This document shows positions 8,423 through 16,871 of a DNA stretch of 59,997 bases, piece after piece. The notes beneath the pieces were generated by a model. It did no database searches. It worked only from the letters and a program-made list of their open reading frames with translations, and had not been told where the DNA came from. Position 1 is the first letter of the stretch. Every line of letters starts with the position of its first letter. This stretch comes from Bacteroidaceae bacterium (GTDB taxonomy: Bacteria > Bacteroidota > Bacteroidia > Bacteroidales > Bacteroidaceae), in contig JAFNXL010000042.1 of the NCBI GenBank assembly GCA_017379075.1, positions 1 to 59,997 of the forward strand. The letters run 5' to 3'. Position numbers and translations under genes: made by a program.

Positions 8423-11400
8423 ATGCAAAATGCAATGAAACGAAACATAATTTTTAGCTTATTCCTTGCCCTCGCCATGGTGGTGTTTGGCAAGACGGAC
8501 GCTGAGCGTCTGAAGTTGTGGTATGACAAGCCGGCGCAGCAGTGGGTGGAAGCCCTGCCGGTGGGTAACGGACGTTTGGGCGCCATGGTGTTTGGCAACC
8601 CGGGCGCCGAGCGTATCCAATTGAACGAAGAAACCGTGTGGACGGGTCATCCCAACAGCAATGCCCGCCCCGACGCGCTTGAGGCTATGCCCAAAATTAG
8701 GGAACTGATTTTCGCCGGCAAGTACCGCGAGGCGCAGGACATGACCGGTGCGCGGGTCATCAGCAACACCAACCAATGTATGAGCTATCAGCCCGTGGGC
8801 GACTTGAATCTGACCTTCCCCGGTCATGAACGGTTCACGGATTACCGCCGCGAGCTGAACATTGCCGATGCCGTCACCACCACACAATATGACGTGGACG
8901 GTGTAACCTATAAGCGCGAGGTCTTTGCAAGTTTTGCCAACGATGTGGTGGTGGTTCGCCTCACCGCCTCCAAGAAGGGTGCGCTTGCTTTTACGGCTAA
9001 CCTGTCCTCGCCCCTGAAGACTCAGGTCGCTGCCGGGAACGGGGCGCTTGTGATGCGCGGCGCTTCGGGCGGAAAGGACAATCTGCCCGGTGGCAAGCTA
9101 AAGTTCACCACTGTGCTCCGTGCCGAGACGGACGGTGGAGAGGTGGTGGCAGGCAACGACGGACTGCGTGTGAGCGGAGCCTCTGCCGTTACGCTCTTTG
9201 TCTCCATTGGCACCAATTTTGTCAACTACAAGGACATCAGCGGCGATGCCGACAAGCGTGCCTTTGCCGCCCTCGACGCCGCCGACGGCAAGAAATATGC
9301 CAAGCTTCTGAAGGCACATTCAGAGAAATATCAGCACTACTTCAACCGTGTGAGTCTCGATTTGGGCACCACACCCGCCATGAATCTTACCACAGACAAG
9401 CGCGTGGAACAGTTTGCCACCGGTGACGACCCACAGCTTGTGGAACTCTACTTCCAATTCGGACGCTATCTGCTCATCTCCTGCTCTCAGCCCGGGGGGC
9501 AGGCAGCCAATCTTCAGGGCATTTGGAACGAGCACATAACGCCTCCTTGGGGCAGCAAGTACACCACCAATATCAATGCCGAGATGAACTATTGGCCCGC
9601 CGAGGTGACCCATCTGAGCGAACTGCACGAGCCCTTCATCCGCATGGCATGCGAGGTGGCGCAGACCGGTGGCGAGACCGCCCGTGCGATGTATGGCGCC
9701 CGCGGATGGTGCCTGCACCACAATACCGACATTTGGCGTGCCACCGCTCCTGTGGACGGACCTTGGGGCATGTGGCCTACGGGTGGCGCATGGTTCTGCC
9801 AACACCTGTGGTGGCACTATCTCTATACCGGCGATGCCGGCTATCTCTCCCGTGTCTATCCCGTCTTGAAAGGCGCTGCCGAGTTCTTCCTCGACATCAT
9901 GGTGCCCGAACCCAAGCACGGATGGCTTGTGGTGCCCGTGGGCACAAGTCCCGAGAACGCCTATCAAGGACTATATGTGGCTGACGGCATTACCATGGAC
10001 AACCAAATGGTTTATGAACTCTTCACCAACGTGATGCAGGCTGCCGATGTGCTCGCCCTTGACAAGGACTTTGTCCGCGAGGTGGCTGAAGCACGCTCCA
10101 AGATGGCGCCCATGCAGATTGGACGCCACGGACAGCTACAGGAATGGAAGGAGGATTGGGACCGCACGGACGACCATCACCGCCACGTCTCTCATCTGTG
10201 GGGGCTTTTCCCCGGCAGTCTTGTTTCACCCTTCACCACGCCTGAGATTTTCGAGGGTGTGCGCAACTCCTTGAACTATCGCGGCGACCCTGCCACGGGA
10301 TGGAGCATGGGTTGGAAGGTGTGCCTGTGGGCGCGACTGCTCGACGGCGACCGTGCCTATAAACTCATCACCGAACAGCTCAGACCGTCTCGCAATGGCA
10401 GTGGCGGAACCTATCCCAACCTCTTCGACGCGCATCCGCCTTTCCAAATTGACGGCAACTTTGGTTGCACGGCGGGCATTGCCGAGATGTTGATGCAGAG
10501 CCACGACGGTGCGGTGCACCTGCTGCCCGCCCTGCCCAAACGGTGGGACGACGGAGAGGTGGGCGGACTCTGTGCCCGCGGAGGATTCGTCATTGAGAAG
10601 ATGAGTTGGGAGGATGGAGAACTTGAGGAAATACGCATTCGAAGCACCCTTGGCGGCAACCTCCGTCTGCGCACCCAAACACCGCTTTCGGGCTTGACCG
10701 TGGCGGTGGGACGCAATCCGAACCCCTTCTTTGCCGTGACGGATGTGCCCAAGCCTGTGGTGTCCAAGGATGCCAAGTTGCAGGTGAAAGCCGCCCCCAA
10801 GACCTATCTCTATGACATTGAGACTGTGGCGGGAAGAACCTATACCTTCCGTTGCGAGGAGCAAAGCCAAGCCCCAAGAGTGGCGGGCTTCTTTGACTTC
10901 TACGGCTTCGAAGGCACCGAGTATGACGATGGCGGCGTGAAGTACTATATTGTGAAACCCCGCACGGCAGCCAAGGGCAACCCGTGGGTGTGGCGCGCTC
11001 GCTTTTGGGGTCACGAGCCACAGGCGGACAGGGCGATGCTTGAGCGCGGATTCCACGTCTGTTATTGCGAGGTGGGCGACCTCTTCGGCTCAGAGAAAGC
11101 CATCAGCCGTTGGGACCGCTTCTATACGTTTGCGCGTCGTCAGGGACTTGCCAAGAAGGCTTGCATGGAGGGCATGAGCCGTGGCGGACTGATTGTCTAC
11201 AATTGGACTGTGCGCAACACAGACAAGGTGGCGGCCATCTATGCCGATGCACCCGTGATGGACTTGAAGTCGTGGCCTTTGAAATGCGACGGCTATGGCA
11301 GCCGAAATGTGCAGTATATGATGAAGGCTTACGGCTTCACCACGGAGGAGGATATCCGCCGTTGGAACATGAATCCCATTGACCATGCTCGCGCGATGGC

Positions 11401-11608
11401 GAAGAGCCGCATACCCATCCTCCACATTGTGGGCGACAAGGATACGGGTGTGCCCGTGGCAGAGAACACCGCCGTCTTTGAGGCGCGTCTGAAACAGTAT
11501 GGCGGCACCATGGAGGTTATCCACAAACCTGAATGTGGCCACCATCCGCACAGCCTTCCCGACCCCACTCCCATTGTCGAGTTTTATTTAAAGGCGGTGA
11601 GCCGGTGA
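8423..11608 (+). CDS. GH95 alpha-L-fucosidase fused to a C-terminal alpha/beta-hydrolase (esterase-like) domain
   Basis: 1061 residues, with two enzymes in one chain. Residues about 28-790 form a GH95 inverting alpha-1,2-L-fucosidase: [15 protein letters not shown] near the start, [10 protein letters not shown] (about 383; the two Asn that help activate water), TSPEN (about 509; presumed catalytic acid Glu) and FQIDGNFG (about 675; Asp of the base site). Residues about 815-1061 form an alpha/beta-hydrolase: nucleophile elbow GMSRGG (about 917), acid loop GDKDTG (about 1004) and His in CGHHPH (about 1036). GH95 proteins usually end near 780-830 residues, so the extension is a true added domain. 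It could remove acyl groups that block fucosidase access (inference). The N-terminus is hydrophobic, hence exported. The start ATG lies in a TGCAAAATGCAATG phrase repeat; an alternative ATG is at 8435. Confidence 0.92.
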   Translation: MQNAMKRNIIFSLFLALAMVVFGKTDAERLKLWYDKPAQQWVEALPVGNGRLGAMVFGNPGAERIQLNEETVWTGHPNSNARPDALEAMPKIRELIFAGKYREAQDMTGARVISNTNQCMSYQPVGDLNLTFPGHERFTDYRRELNIADAVTTTQYDVDGVTYKREVFASFANDVVVVRLTASKKGALAFTANLSSPLKTQVAAGNGALVMRGASGGKDNLPGGKLKFTTVLRAETDGGEVVAGNDGLRVSGASAVTLFVSIGTNFVNYKDISGDADKRAFAALDAADGKKYAKLLKAHSEKYQHYFNRVSLDLGTTPAMNLTTDKRVEQFATGDDPQLVELYFQFGRYLLISCSQPGGQAANLQGIWNEHITPPWGSKYTTNINAEMNYWPAEVTHLSELHEPFIRMACEVAQTGGETARAMYGARGWCLHHNTDIWRATAPVDGPWGMWPTGGAWFCQHLWWHYLYTGDAGYLSRVYPVLKGAAEFFLDIMVPEPKHGWLVVPVGTSPENAYQGLYVADGITMDNQMVYELFTNVMQAADVLALDKDFVREVAEARSKMAPMQIGRHGQLQEWKEDWDRTDDHHRHVSHLWGLFPGSLVSPFTTPEIFEGVRNSLNYRGDPATGWSMGWKVCLWARLLDGDRAYKLITEQLRPSRNGSGGTYPNLFDAHPPFQIDGNFGCTAGIAEMLMQSHDGAVHLLPALPKRWDDGEVGGLCARGGFVIEKMSWEDGELEEIRIRSTLGGNLRLRTQTPLSGLTVAVGRNPNPFFAVTDVPKPVVSKDAKLQVKAAPKTYLYDIETVAGRTYTFRCEEQSQAPRVAGFFDFYGFEGTEYDDGGVKYYIVKPRTAAKGNPWVWRARFWGHEPQADRAMLERGFHVCYCEVGDLFGSEKAISRWDRFYTFARRQGLAKKACMEGMSRGGLIVYNWTVRNTDKVAAIYADAPVMDLKSWPLKCDGYGSRNVQYMMKAYGFTTEEDIRRWNMNPIDHARAMAKSRIPILHIVGDKDTGVPVAENTAVFEARLKQYGGTMEVIHKPECGHHPHSLPDPTPIVEFYLKAVSR

Positions 11609-11851
11609 GAAAAGACCCTCCCCCCTGCCCCTCCCTCTATGGAGGGGAGTAGTAACCATGACCGCGGCTCAAAAGTCGCAATTCACAACTCAAACACGTT
11701 CCGTCTGAAAGACGGGGATATAAATAGCCGGGGGCTTTTAAGCCTCCGGCTTTTAAGTGCGTGTAAATCTAAAATGTCTGCCTTTGAGTGATGAGCAATG
11801 AGCGATGAGAGAACTCACTGCTCGCAACTCACTACTCAAAGCTCACCGCTC
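11609..11851. repeat. Intergenic block of dispersed phrase repeats
   Basis: Three short repeat families follow one another between convergent genes: a purine/pyrimidine-biased CCCTCC...GGAGGGGAG element (11609-11650) that recurs inverted inside the next gene; a REP-like palindrome element CCGTCTGAAAGACGGGG with AGCCGGGGGC...GCCTCCGGCT (11696-11760) that recurs at 44.65-44.88 kb; and a run of TGAGCAATGAGCGATGAG-type words (11783-11851) reaching almost to the stop codon of the reductase gene. No ORF is credible here. Confidence 0.7.
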
Positions 11852-11854
11852 CTC

Positions 11855-13291
11855 TTATCTCGACCACAGGTAATTGGTCTTTGTGTCAAACTCGCGACCC
11901 TGTTTCAGGTCTTCCACAAAGCGGTCTATGCGCTGCAATTGGCGCGGGATGTTTATCTTTTGCGGGCACTTGCTCAGGCACTCGCCGCAGTTGATGCAGT
12001 GATTGGCCTGCCTGAGACGTTCCACGGCGCGGTCGTAGCCCACAAGGAAGGCGCGCTTCTTCTTCCCAAAGTCGGGTTCGGACGGGTCAAGGGGAATGCT
12101 GTCCGTGTTCACCATGCGGTTGAAGTGCGAGAGCACCCCGGGAATGTCCACCCCATAGGGACAGGGCATGCAATACTTGCAGTCGTTGCAGGGGATTAGG
12201 GGATAGCGCACAAACTTCTGCGCCGTGCCCTCAAGGAAATCCATGTCCTCCTGAGACAGGGGCTCAAGGGGCGAGAACGTCTCTATGTTCTCCACCAAAT
12301 GTTCCATCACGGGCATGCCGCTGAGCACGCTGAGCACATGCGGATGTGTGCCTGCGAAACGGAACGCCCACGAGGCAATGCTCTTGTCGGGGCGGCGAGC
12401 CTTTAACTCTTCGGCTATGTGCGCGTGCACGTTGGCCAAACGTCCGCCAAGCAACGGTTCCATGATGACGGAGGGGATGTTGCGCTTGGCCAACTCGTTG
12501 TACAGGTATTCCGCATTCACGTTGCGGCTGTGCTCCTCCTGCGCGTGGCGCCAATCCACATAGTTGAGCTGAATCTGCGCGAAGTCCCATGTGTAGCGGC
12601 CCTCGTCGTGGAACTTCAGCAGGAGGTCGAAGATTTTCACGTCGCCGTGGAACGAGAAACCAAGGTTGCGTATGCGTCCGCGCTTGCGCTCCTCAATGAG
12701 GTGGTCAAGCATGCCGTTGTTCAGGAACCTGCCTTCAAGTTCCTCCATGCCGCCCATGCCTATGCCGTGGAGCAGCATGAAGTCTATGTAATCCACCATC
12801 AGTTCCTTGAACGAGTTTTCGTACATCTGCATCGTCGCCTCGCGCGTCCATTGTTCGCGGCTCAGGTTGCTTATCTTGGCGGCAATGAACCACTTGTCTC
12901 GCGGGTGGCGGTTGAGGGCGATACCCGTTACACGCTCACACTCTCCGTTGCAGTATGCCGGTGCTGTGTCGAAGTAGTTCACTCCATGCGCAATGGCGTG
13001 GTCCACCAACCGGTTCACTCCCTCTTGGTCAATCTTTCCGTTCTTGTCCGTAACGGCGAACCATCGCAGACAGCCATAGCCAAGGAGGCTCACCTTGTCA
13101 CCCGTTGTGGGTACCGTGCGGAGAGTCATTGAGCCATGAGTTTTGAGTGGTGAGTTGTGAGTAGGCTCTTCACTCCCCTCCATAGAGTGAGGGGCAGGGG
13201 GGAGGGTCTTCTCCTTCGTTTGTCCGCATCCCATCAGCGCAGCTGCGCCAAGGGCGGTGGATGCCGCACACAGGAAATGGCGGCGGCTCAT
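11855..13291 (-). CDS. Tat-exported aldo/keto reductase with ferredoxin-type 4Fe-4S domain
   Basis: Start chosen at 13291, where MSRRHFLCAASTALGAAALMGCG is a twin-arginine signal ending in a lipobox-like Cys; an upstream ATG at 13354 is also downstream of the presumed transcription start (near 13367), but the intervening codons come from a repeat. Length 478 aa. The AKR domain has the usual tetrad: Asp and Tyr in YFDTAPAY, Lys in WFIAAKIS, His in DFMLLHGIG. The C-terminus has two cysteine clusters, CNDCKYCMPCPYG and CINCGECLSKCPQ, typical of AKRs with a 4Fe-4S ferredoxin module. Exported predicted oxidoreductases of this type occur in Bacteroidetes; the substrate is unknown. A linker of about 30 residues after the signal (PPAPHSMEGSEEPTHNSPLK) is encoded by dispersed repeats. 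Confidence 0.88.
   Translation of the reverse strand: MSRRHFLCAASTALGAAALMGCGQTKEKTLPPAPHSMEGSEEPTHNSPLKTHGSMTLRTVPTTGDKVSLLGYGCLRWFAVTDKNGKIDQEGVNRLVDHAIAHGVNYFDTAPAYCNGECERVTGIALNRHPRDKWFIAAKISNLSREQWTREATMQMYENSFKELMVDYIDFMLLHGIGMGGMEELEGRFLNNGMLDHLIEERKRGRIRNLGFSFHGDVKIFDLLLKFHDEGRYTWDFAQIQLNYVDWRHAQEEHSRNVNAEYLYNELAKRNIPSVIMEPLLGGRLANVHAHIAEELKARRPDKSIASWAFRFAGTHPHVLSVLSGMPVMEHLVENIETFSPLEPLSQEDMDFLEGTAQKFVRYPLIPCNDCKYCMPCPYGVDIPGVLSHFNRMVNTDSIPLDPSEPDFGKKKRAFLVGYDRAVERLRQANHCINCGECLSKCPQKINIPRQLQRIDRFVEDLKQGREFDTKTNYLWSR
13132..13215. repeat. Phrase repeats embedded in the aldo/keto reductase coding sequence
   Basis: The words TTTTGAGTGGTGAGTTGTGAG (13141-13161 on plus) and the CTCCCCTCCATAGAGTGAGG..GGGAGGGTCTTCTCC element (about 13168-13215) are copies of the families at 11609-11851. 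Here they are read through in frame and encode the linker between the Tat signal and the AKR domain. Confidence 0.7.
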
Positions 13292-13373
13292 TGTGCAGCC
13301 CCCCTCTATATCTCCCCCTCTGTGGGGAGACTTGTTGTCATGTTCTTCCTTCATCTTTTCCTTCGCTTTTGGG

Positions 13374-13408
13374 CAAAGATACGGAAAAAAACATTCGCAA
13401 AGTGCAAA
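13374..13408 (-). promoter_or_regulatory. Promoter for the aldo/keto reductase gene
   Basis: Minus strand: TTTG (13408-13405), 23-bp spacer, TATCTTTG (13381-13374), both matching the Bacteroidetes consensus. Transcription would start near 13367, which excludes the longer reading frame that begins at 13444. It lies back to back with the small-RNA promoter. Confidence 0.65.
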
Positions 13409-13420
13409 ACGCAAAGATTT

Positions 13421-13452
13421 TTTGGCGGTGTGGGTAAAAAACACTATATTTG
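13421..13452 (+). promoter_or_regulatory. Consensus promoter for a candidate small RNA
   Basis: TTTG (13421-13424), 20-bp spacer, TATATTTG (13445-13452): a full match to the Bacteroidetes housekeeping promoter. The only thing downstream before a terminator is about 100 nt of non-coding sequence. Confidence 0.7.
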
Positions 13453-13458
13453 CATAGT

Positions 13459-13560
13459 TTTCATGTTAACCTCCCGGTATCCGAGACGGAAGAGGAGGCG
13501 ACGATTTAAAGATTTATAAGAAGAACAGGGAACCCTTTTTTAAAAGGCTCCCTGTTTTTT
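13459..13560 (+). ncRNA. Candidate small RNA of about 100 nt
   Basis: A consensus promoter at 13421-13452 and a strong terminator at 13524-13560 bracket about 100 nt with no sensible ORF. The 5' part can fold through CCTCC (about 13471) with GGAGG (about 13493); a linker of about 30 nt (GATTTAAAGATTTATAAG) precedes the terminator hairpin. No plus-strand gene follows until 14481, so it is not an obvious leader. I do not recognise it as 6S, tmRNA, SRP or RNase P RNA. It could alternatively be an antisense product extending against the HU-like gene if the terminator leaks. Confidence 0.5.
13524..13560. terminator. Strong bidirectional terminator hairpin
   Basis: AACAGGGA (13524-13531) pairs with TCCCTGTT (13549-13556), with further pairing inside (CCTTTT with AAAAGG), followed by a T-run on plus and an A/T-rich flank on minus. 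It ends the candidate small RNA and could also stop minus-strand transcription from the HU-like gene at 13599. Confidence 0.85.
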
Positions 13561-13598
13561 TTCATGCTCACTTCTCACTGCTCATGGCTCGCAACCCA

Positions 13599-14135
13599 TC
13601 AGCCTGCCAATCCGCCTTCATCGTCGTCATCCTCACCGCCGGTGTCAGGATTGCTTGGAGTGGGGTCGGGAGTGGGATTCTCAGGCTCTTCCTCTTCCAC
13701 ATTGCCGCCATCAGCCGCGCCCGTCTGCTTCACCACATTTCCGTTGCGGTCTATGCAAGTGATGCTTATGGCGGTGCGCGCGAGTTCGTCCTTCAACTCG
13801 GTGGAGGGGATGAACACCACCCTGCGGCTCGTAATCATATTGCCGCTGACCTCGTTGACATCGCTGACGCTTTGGCTGCGCACACCGAATCGGCACGACC
13901 CAAGCCCCGGTATTGCCACACTGTGGCCTTCCGTTGCCCACGCGGCAATGGTTTCGGCAATGGCAGCATAGGCCGCGCTGATGGTTCCCTTGCTAATGCC
14001 GCTGCGCAGCGCCGCCTCTTGGATGGTTTTGGCTTCGCTCAGTCGGGAGTACAGTTCGGGTTGGAGCACGTATGCCCACTTCTCTTTGCCTTTCTCAAAG
14101 GAAATGTTCCTTTCAATAGCTTTAAGTTTCAACAT
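13599..14135 (-). CDS. HU-like DNA-binding protein, paralogue of the one at 197
   Basis: A 178-residue HU-HIG-type protein. It has the same order of features as the paralogue at 197-736: helical N-terminus, AIPGLGSCRFGV in the HU core, CIDRNGNVVKQ near residue 125, then an acidic and proline-rich tail ending DDDDEGGLAG, nearly identical to the other copy. Overall identity is clearly lower than in the tail, so the pair is not a recent duplication. No smalltalk ORF follows it; the downstream strip instead contains TGAGCAGTGAGAAGTGAG-type repeats and the terminator at 13524-13560. It sits beside a truncated VirE/DUF3987-like gene, the neighbour usual for this family. Confidence 0.85.
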   Translation of the reverse strand: MLKLKAIERNISFEKGKEKWAYVLQPELYSRLSEAKTIQEAALRSGISKGTISAAYAAIAETIAAWATEGHSVAIPGLGSCRFGVRSQSVSDVNEVSGNMITSRRVVFIPSTELKDELARTAISITCIDRNGNVVKQTGAADGGNVEEEEPENPTPDPTPSNPDTGGEDDDDEGGLAG

Positions 14136-14480
14136 AGTTGTAAAGTTTTAAAATTAGAATATTATTTTTCCAAGTCCCCTCTTCAGGGGGCTCTATTTAT
14201 AAATAGTCGCGAGGGAGGAAAAAATCCCTCCCGAGGGAATATTTTTTTCATTTTTTGCAATTTGGCTGTCGCCGAAATGCAGCGTCGTTCGGCATAGCAT
14301 TCAAGCGGGGCTTGATGCTCTGCTCTCACTCCTTTTGCATTTTGCACTTTGCAAATATGGAAACGGAGAGTGGGGTGGAGCAATGGGGAAAAAAAGCAAA
14401 AATAAAATAAATATATAGATATACAAATATTTATATATTATATTAAAATATATTATAGGCTGCTCTCAGCCTCCCGCTCC
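14136..14480. other. Intergenic region with hairpin repeat and very AT-rich tract
   Basis: No gene is visible. At 14203-14243 a GCGAGGGAGGAAAAAATCCC/TCCCGAGGG palindromic element occurs that also appears at 48826-48858. At about 14333-14357 there is a TTTTGCATTTTGCACTTTGCAAA phrase repeat. At 14397-14457 an almost pure A+T tract precedes the truncated VirE-like gene. Confidence 0.55.
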
Positions 14481-15761
14481 TTGCGCCTTTTTTGTTTTTG
14501 CAATTTGCAAAATGCAAAGGGAGCCTTTGAGCAATTCGGCGTCTATGGTGCCTGTGCGGTAATTGCATTCCTTATCATCGCCGGCACGCTACTCACCTTC
14601 TGTCGCGCCAAGTATCGCGACGGCGAGCTTCAGAAACCCCTCTTCATTATGGCGCTGAAGGGCAAGTTTGCCTCGGGAAAGAGCTTCATCAACAAGTTGT
14701 TCGAGGCGCTTGGCGCACCCCTCATCAAATCTGACGAACAGACGGCCCACGAGGAGCAACAGTACAACTATGAGGAGAAGCACACCAAGAGCCGCAAGGA
14801 GGCGCAGGGTCGCAGGGAGTTTTCCTATCGCACACTGCCCGCCAAAGTCTCCAACACGGAACTTGTCAAACGTGCCTCACAGAATCATGGACAAAACCTC
14901 TGTCTCGTCTGTGATGACGTAGCCACGCTGATTAGACAGAAGGGACAGCGTTGGAACATGGACGTGGACGCCCTGCTGAAAGGTTTCGACGGCAGTGGAA
15001 GATGGGGGCAGGCATATGTGTCACCATCAAGCTTCAGCGGCAACATTGAACTGCAACTGAATGTGCTCTATGCCGGCACCGAGAATGGCATACAGAAGAT
15101 GATTCCACCCGCAGAGGTGGAGAACGGACTTGCGTCGAGGTGCCTCTTTGTTGACATGCCGGACACGAGCGGTATGCCGGTGCAAAAACGTAACACGAAT
15201 GACAAGCGCCTTGCACAGATAAGGGAGATAGGTGAGCAGCTCTTTGAGATGGGCAGTTACCCTGCATGCACCGAGCCATTTGAAGTCAAATTGCCGAGAA
15301 CAAATGCCGCACTCGACAAGTGGGACGAAGAAAGGATTGAGGATTATCGCCAAAGCGGCAACGAAGCCATAGACGCACTGCGCAAGCGTTCGGCGCTCAT
15401 CGGGTTCCGTGCGGCAATGATAGCCCGTTGTCTCGAGGGAAAAGAATCGAAGGCGGTGGTGGACTTCGCCCTTTGGGTAGCCAATCATGCCTACCTCTCT
15501 CAGATGGCATACTGCGGCTCGGAACTGCAAAAATCTCACGAGGAAAACTGCCGTCTTGAGCGCAAGTGCGCGCGTAACATTAAGAAGAGCAGGAACACCC
15601 GCATCCTTGACTCTCTGCCCGAGAACTTCACAAAGAAGGACTTGCAGCAGGCGCGTCTGAAGTTGGGTTACGATACGACAAAAGAGTGCAGCTACATTCT
15701 GACACGGTGGGTGGCCGAAGGTCGCTGCCGCAAAGATGGAAACGTCTTCTACAAGCTTTGA
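14481..15761 (+). pseudogene. 5'-truncated VirE/DUF3987-like primase-helicase gene
   Basis: The frame encodes the C-terminal ATPase part of a DUF3987/VirE-like protein: Walker-A-like GKFASGKS (about residues 60-67), Walker-B-like LVCDDVATL (about 143-151), GLASRCLFVDMP (about 218-229), and a C-terminal winged-helix-like end. Family members are much longer and carry an N-terminal VirE or primase region; nothing of that is found upstream. The frame opens only with a TTG at 14481, and the first codons (FCNLQNAK) come from a TTTGCAATTTGCAAAATGCAAAG phrase repeat; the first in-frame ATG, at 14649, falls just before the Walker A motif. I read this as a gene whose 5' half was lost and replaced by repeat sequence. 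Expression is uncertain. Confidence 0.7.
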
Positions 15762-15770
15762 CTTGGACGA

Positions 15771-15804
15771 AAAAAAGGCATCTCCTTTCGGGGGTGCCTT
15801 TTTT
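15771..15804 (+). terminator. Terminator after the VirE-like remnant
   Basis: AAAAAAGGCA (15771-15780) pairs with TGCCTTTTTT (15795-15804) around a 14-nt loop; the T-run follows on plus. It is 9 bp beyond the stop codon. Confidence 0.85.
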
Positions 15805-15810
15805 AAATTT

Positions 15811-15842
15811 GTCTATTGTCCGTTGTCCGTTGTCCATTGTCG
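15811..15842. repeat. Simple phrase repeat (GTCCGTTGTCC) supplying a stop codon
   Basis: GTCTATTGTCCGTTGTCC and the following TTGTCCATTGTC form a tandem word repeat of about 10 bp. On the minus strand it is translated as the last residues (QWTTDNGQ) and stop of the secreted protein gene at 15813-16751. Confidence 0.7.
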
Positions 15843-16751
15843 CAACCGGTACACTTCTGCCTGAATCTCCTGCACGGTGCCGAGGATGATGTAATATTCG
15901 TACTCCACCACGCTGTTGCGCATCATCCGCTGCTGCCGCAGCGGGGCGATGTAGGAAGTGGGGTCAGAGAGTGCTTCACCGTCGCGATTGGGCAGGTAGC
16001 GCCCTGCCAAGAAGGCGGTGGCGCTTGGACTGTACACACCCATTCCCCAACCCTCGTCGTCCACGAAGGCCATCCATTTTTCGGGCACGGAGGGGTAGTG
16101 TCCCCAAAAGTGCTTCGGCTCGGTAAAGCGCAGCTCCTCCACCTCCACACTGTCCGCCCGTCCGCCCGTGAAGGGCGCGTCGCCCTGATAGTAATAGAGG
16201 TGGTTGAGGGCTGAAATGGGGTAGACGGCAGGTATCTCCTGACTGTTCTCCGAGGCGTCGCCGTAGACGGTGTCAGTGCGGTGGCACGTCAGGCGGCAGC
16301 GCACGTGCAGCGTGTTTCCTTGTAGGGTGGTCCACTGTTCCATCTCCGCCTCGGCGGGACGGTTGTCCATGTCCCACAGCATGGGCACACACTTGACGTA
16401 GGTGGTGCGGCGAGTTTGGCGAGCCTCCAATATCTGCGCACGGTTGCGCGCGGCATCGCCCACCTGAATGGGGTTCCATGCCCACGGGCTCCAAAAGGGG
16501 CTTTGTCCCTCGGCACGGCGGTCTACGGTGTTGCCGGCGTAGTAGCTCTGCTGAATGTAGCGTCCTTCGTCTCGTATGTTCACAAGGTTGCGATACGCGC
16601 CACGTTTGCTGATGTAGGCTATGGCTCCGCCGCGCGTGAGGTCCTGCACAACCTCAATCTGACGGTTCTTTATCTCGAGAAACTTTTTCTCCTTCGGCTT
16701 GGCGGCAAGGCAAAGCGGAAGAAACAACAGGAGGAAGGGGAGGCTTTTCAT
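15813..16751 (-). CDS. Secreted protein of unknown function
   Basis: 312 residues from the ATG at 16751, chosen because MKSLPFLLLFLPLCLAA is a good signal peptide; the frame is open further up only with a GTG. The mature part is rich in beta-strand-like segments and aromatic residues: EIKNRQIEVVQDLTRGGAI, WSPWAWNPIQVGD, AVYPISALNHLYYYQG and KWMAFVDDEGWGMGVYSP. The shape suggests a carbohydrate-active or sugar-binding beta-sandwich, but I do not recognise a family. The C-terminal QWTTDNGQ is encoded by a phrase repeat, so the original C-terminus may have been altered. A 12-bp inverted repeat (16791-16817) lies just upstream. Confidence 0.7.
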   Translation of the reverse strand: MKSLPFLLLFLPLCLAAKPKEKKFLEIKNRQIEVVQDLTRGGAIAYISKRGAYRNLVNIRDEGRYIQQSYYAGNTVDRRAEGQSPFWSPWAWNPIQVGDAARNRAQILEARQTRRTTYVKCVPMLWDMDNRPAEAEMEQWTTLQGNTLHVRCRLTCHRTDTVYGDASENSQEIPAVYPISALNHLYYYQGDAPFTGGRADSVEVEELRFTEPKHFWGHYPSVPEKWMAFVDDEGWGMGVYSPSATAFLAGRYLPNRDGEALSDPTSYIAPLRQQRMMRNSVVEYEYYIILGTVQEIQAEVYRLRQWTTDNGQ

Positions 16752-16790
16752 TGTTTGTATAATGTGTTTAATGGTTGGCTTAGAAGAAGA

Positions 16791-16817
16791 TAGAGACGTC
16801 ACATCGTGACGTCTCTA
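16791..16817. repeat. Perfect 12-bp inverted repeat of the GACGTC family
   Basis: TAGAGACGTCAC (16791-16802) and GTGACGTCTCTA (16806-16817) are separated by 3 nt. Related GGGACGTnnnGTGCAGCGTCC elements occur at 44965-44988 and, inverted, at 45089-45113. It lies between asnS and the secreted protein gene; no T-run marks it as a terminator. Confidence 0.65.
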
Positions 16818-16871
16818 CTATCATTTTTTGCATTTTGCAATGCAACTTTATTCATTGCTCAGTGCCCACTC

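Noticed and set aside
6547-8598. 683-codon ORF on minus, antisense to the GH29 gene and the start of GH95
   Set aside because: The protein sequence has no domain-like character, and the plus strand has two unmistakable fucosidases.
1248-11608. A classical polysaccharide utilisation locus
   Set aside because: No SusC/SusD pair, hybrid two-component sensor or ECF sigma/anti-sigma pair is present, so I call it a glycosidase block only.
13599-15761. Prophage or integrative element
   Set aside because: No integrase, structural, relaxase or transfer genes are found; an HU-like gene and a truncated VirE-like gene alone do not make an element.
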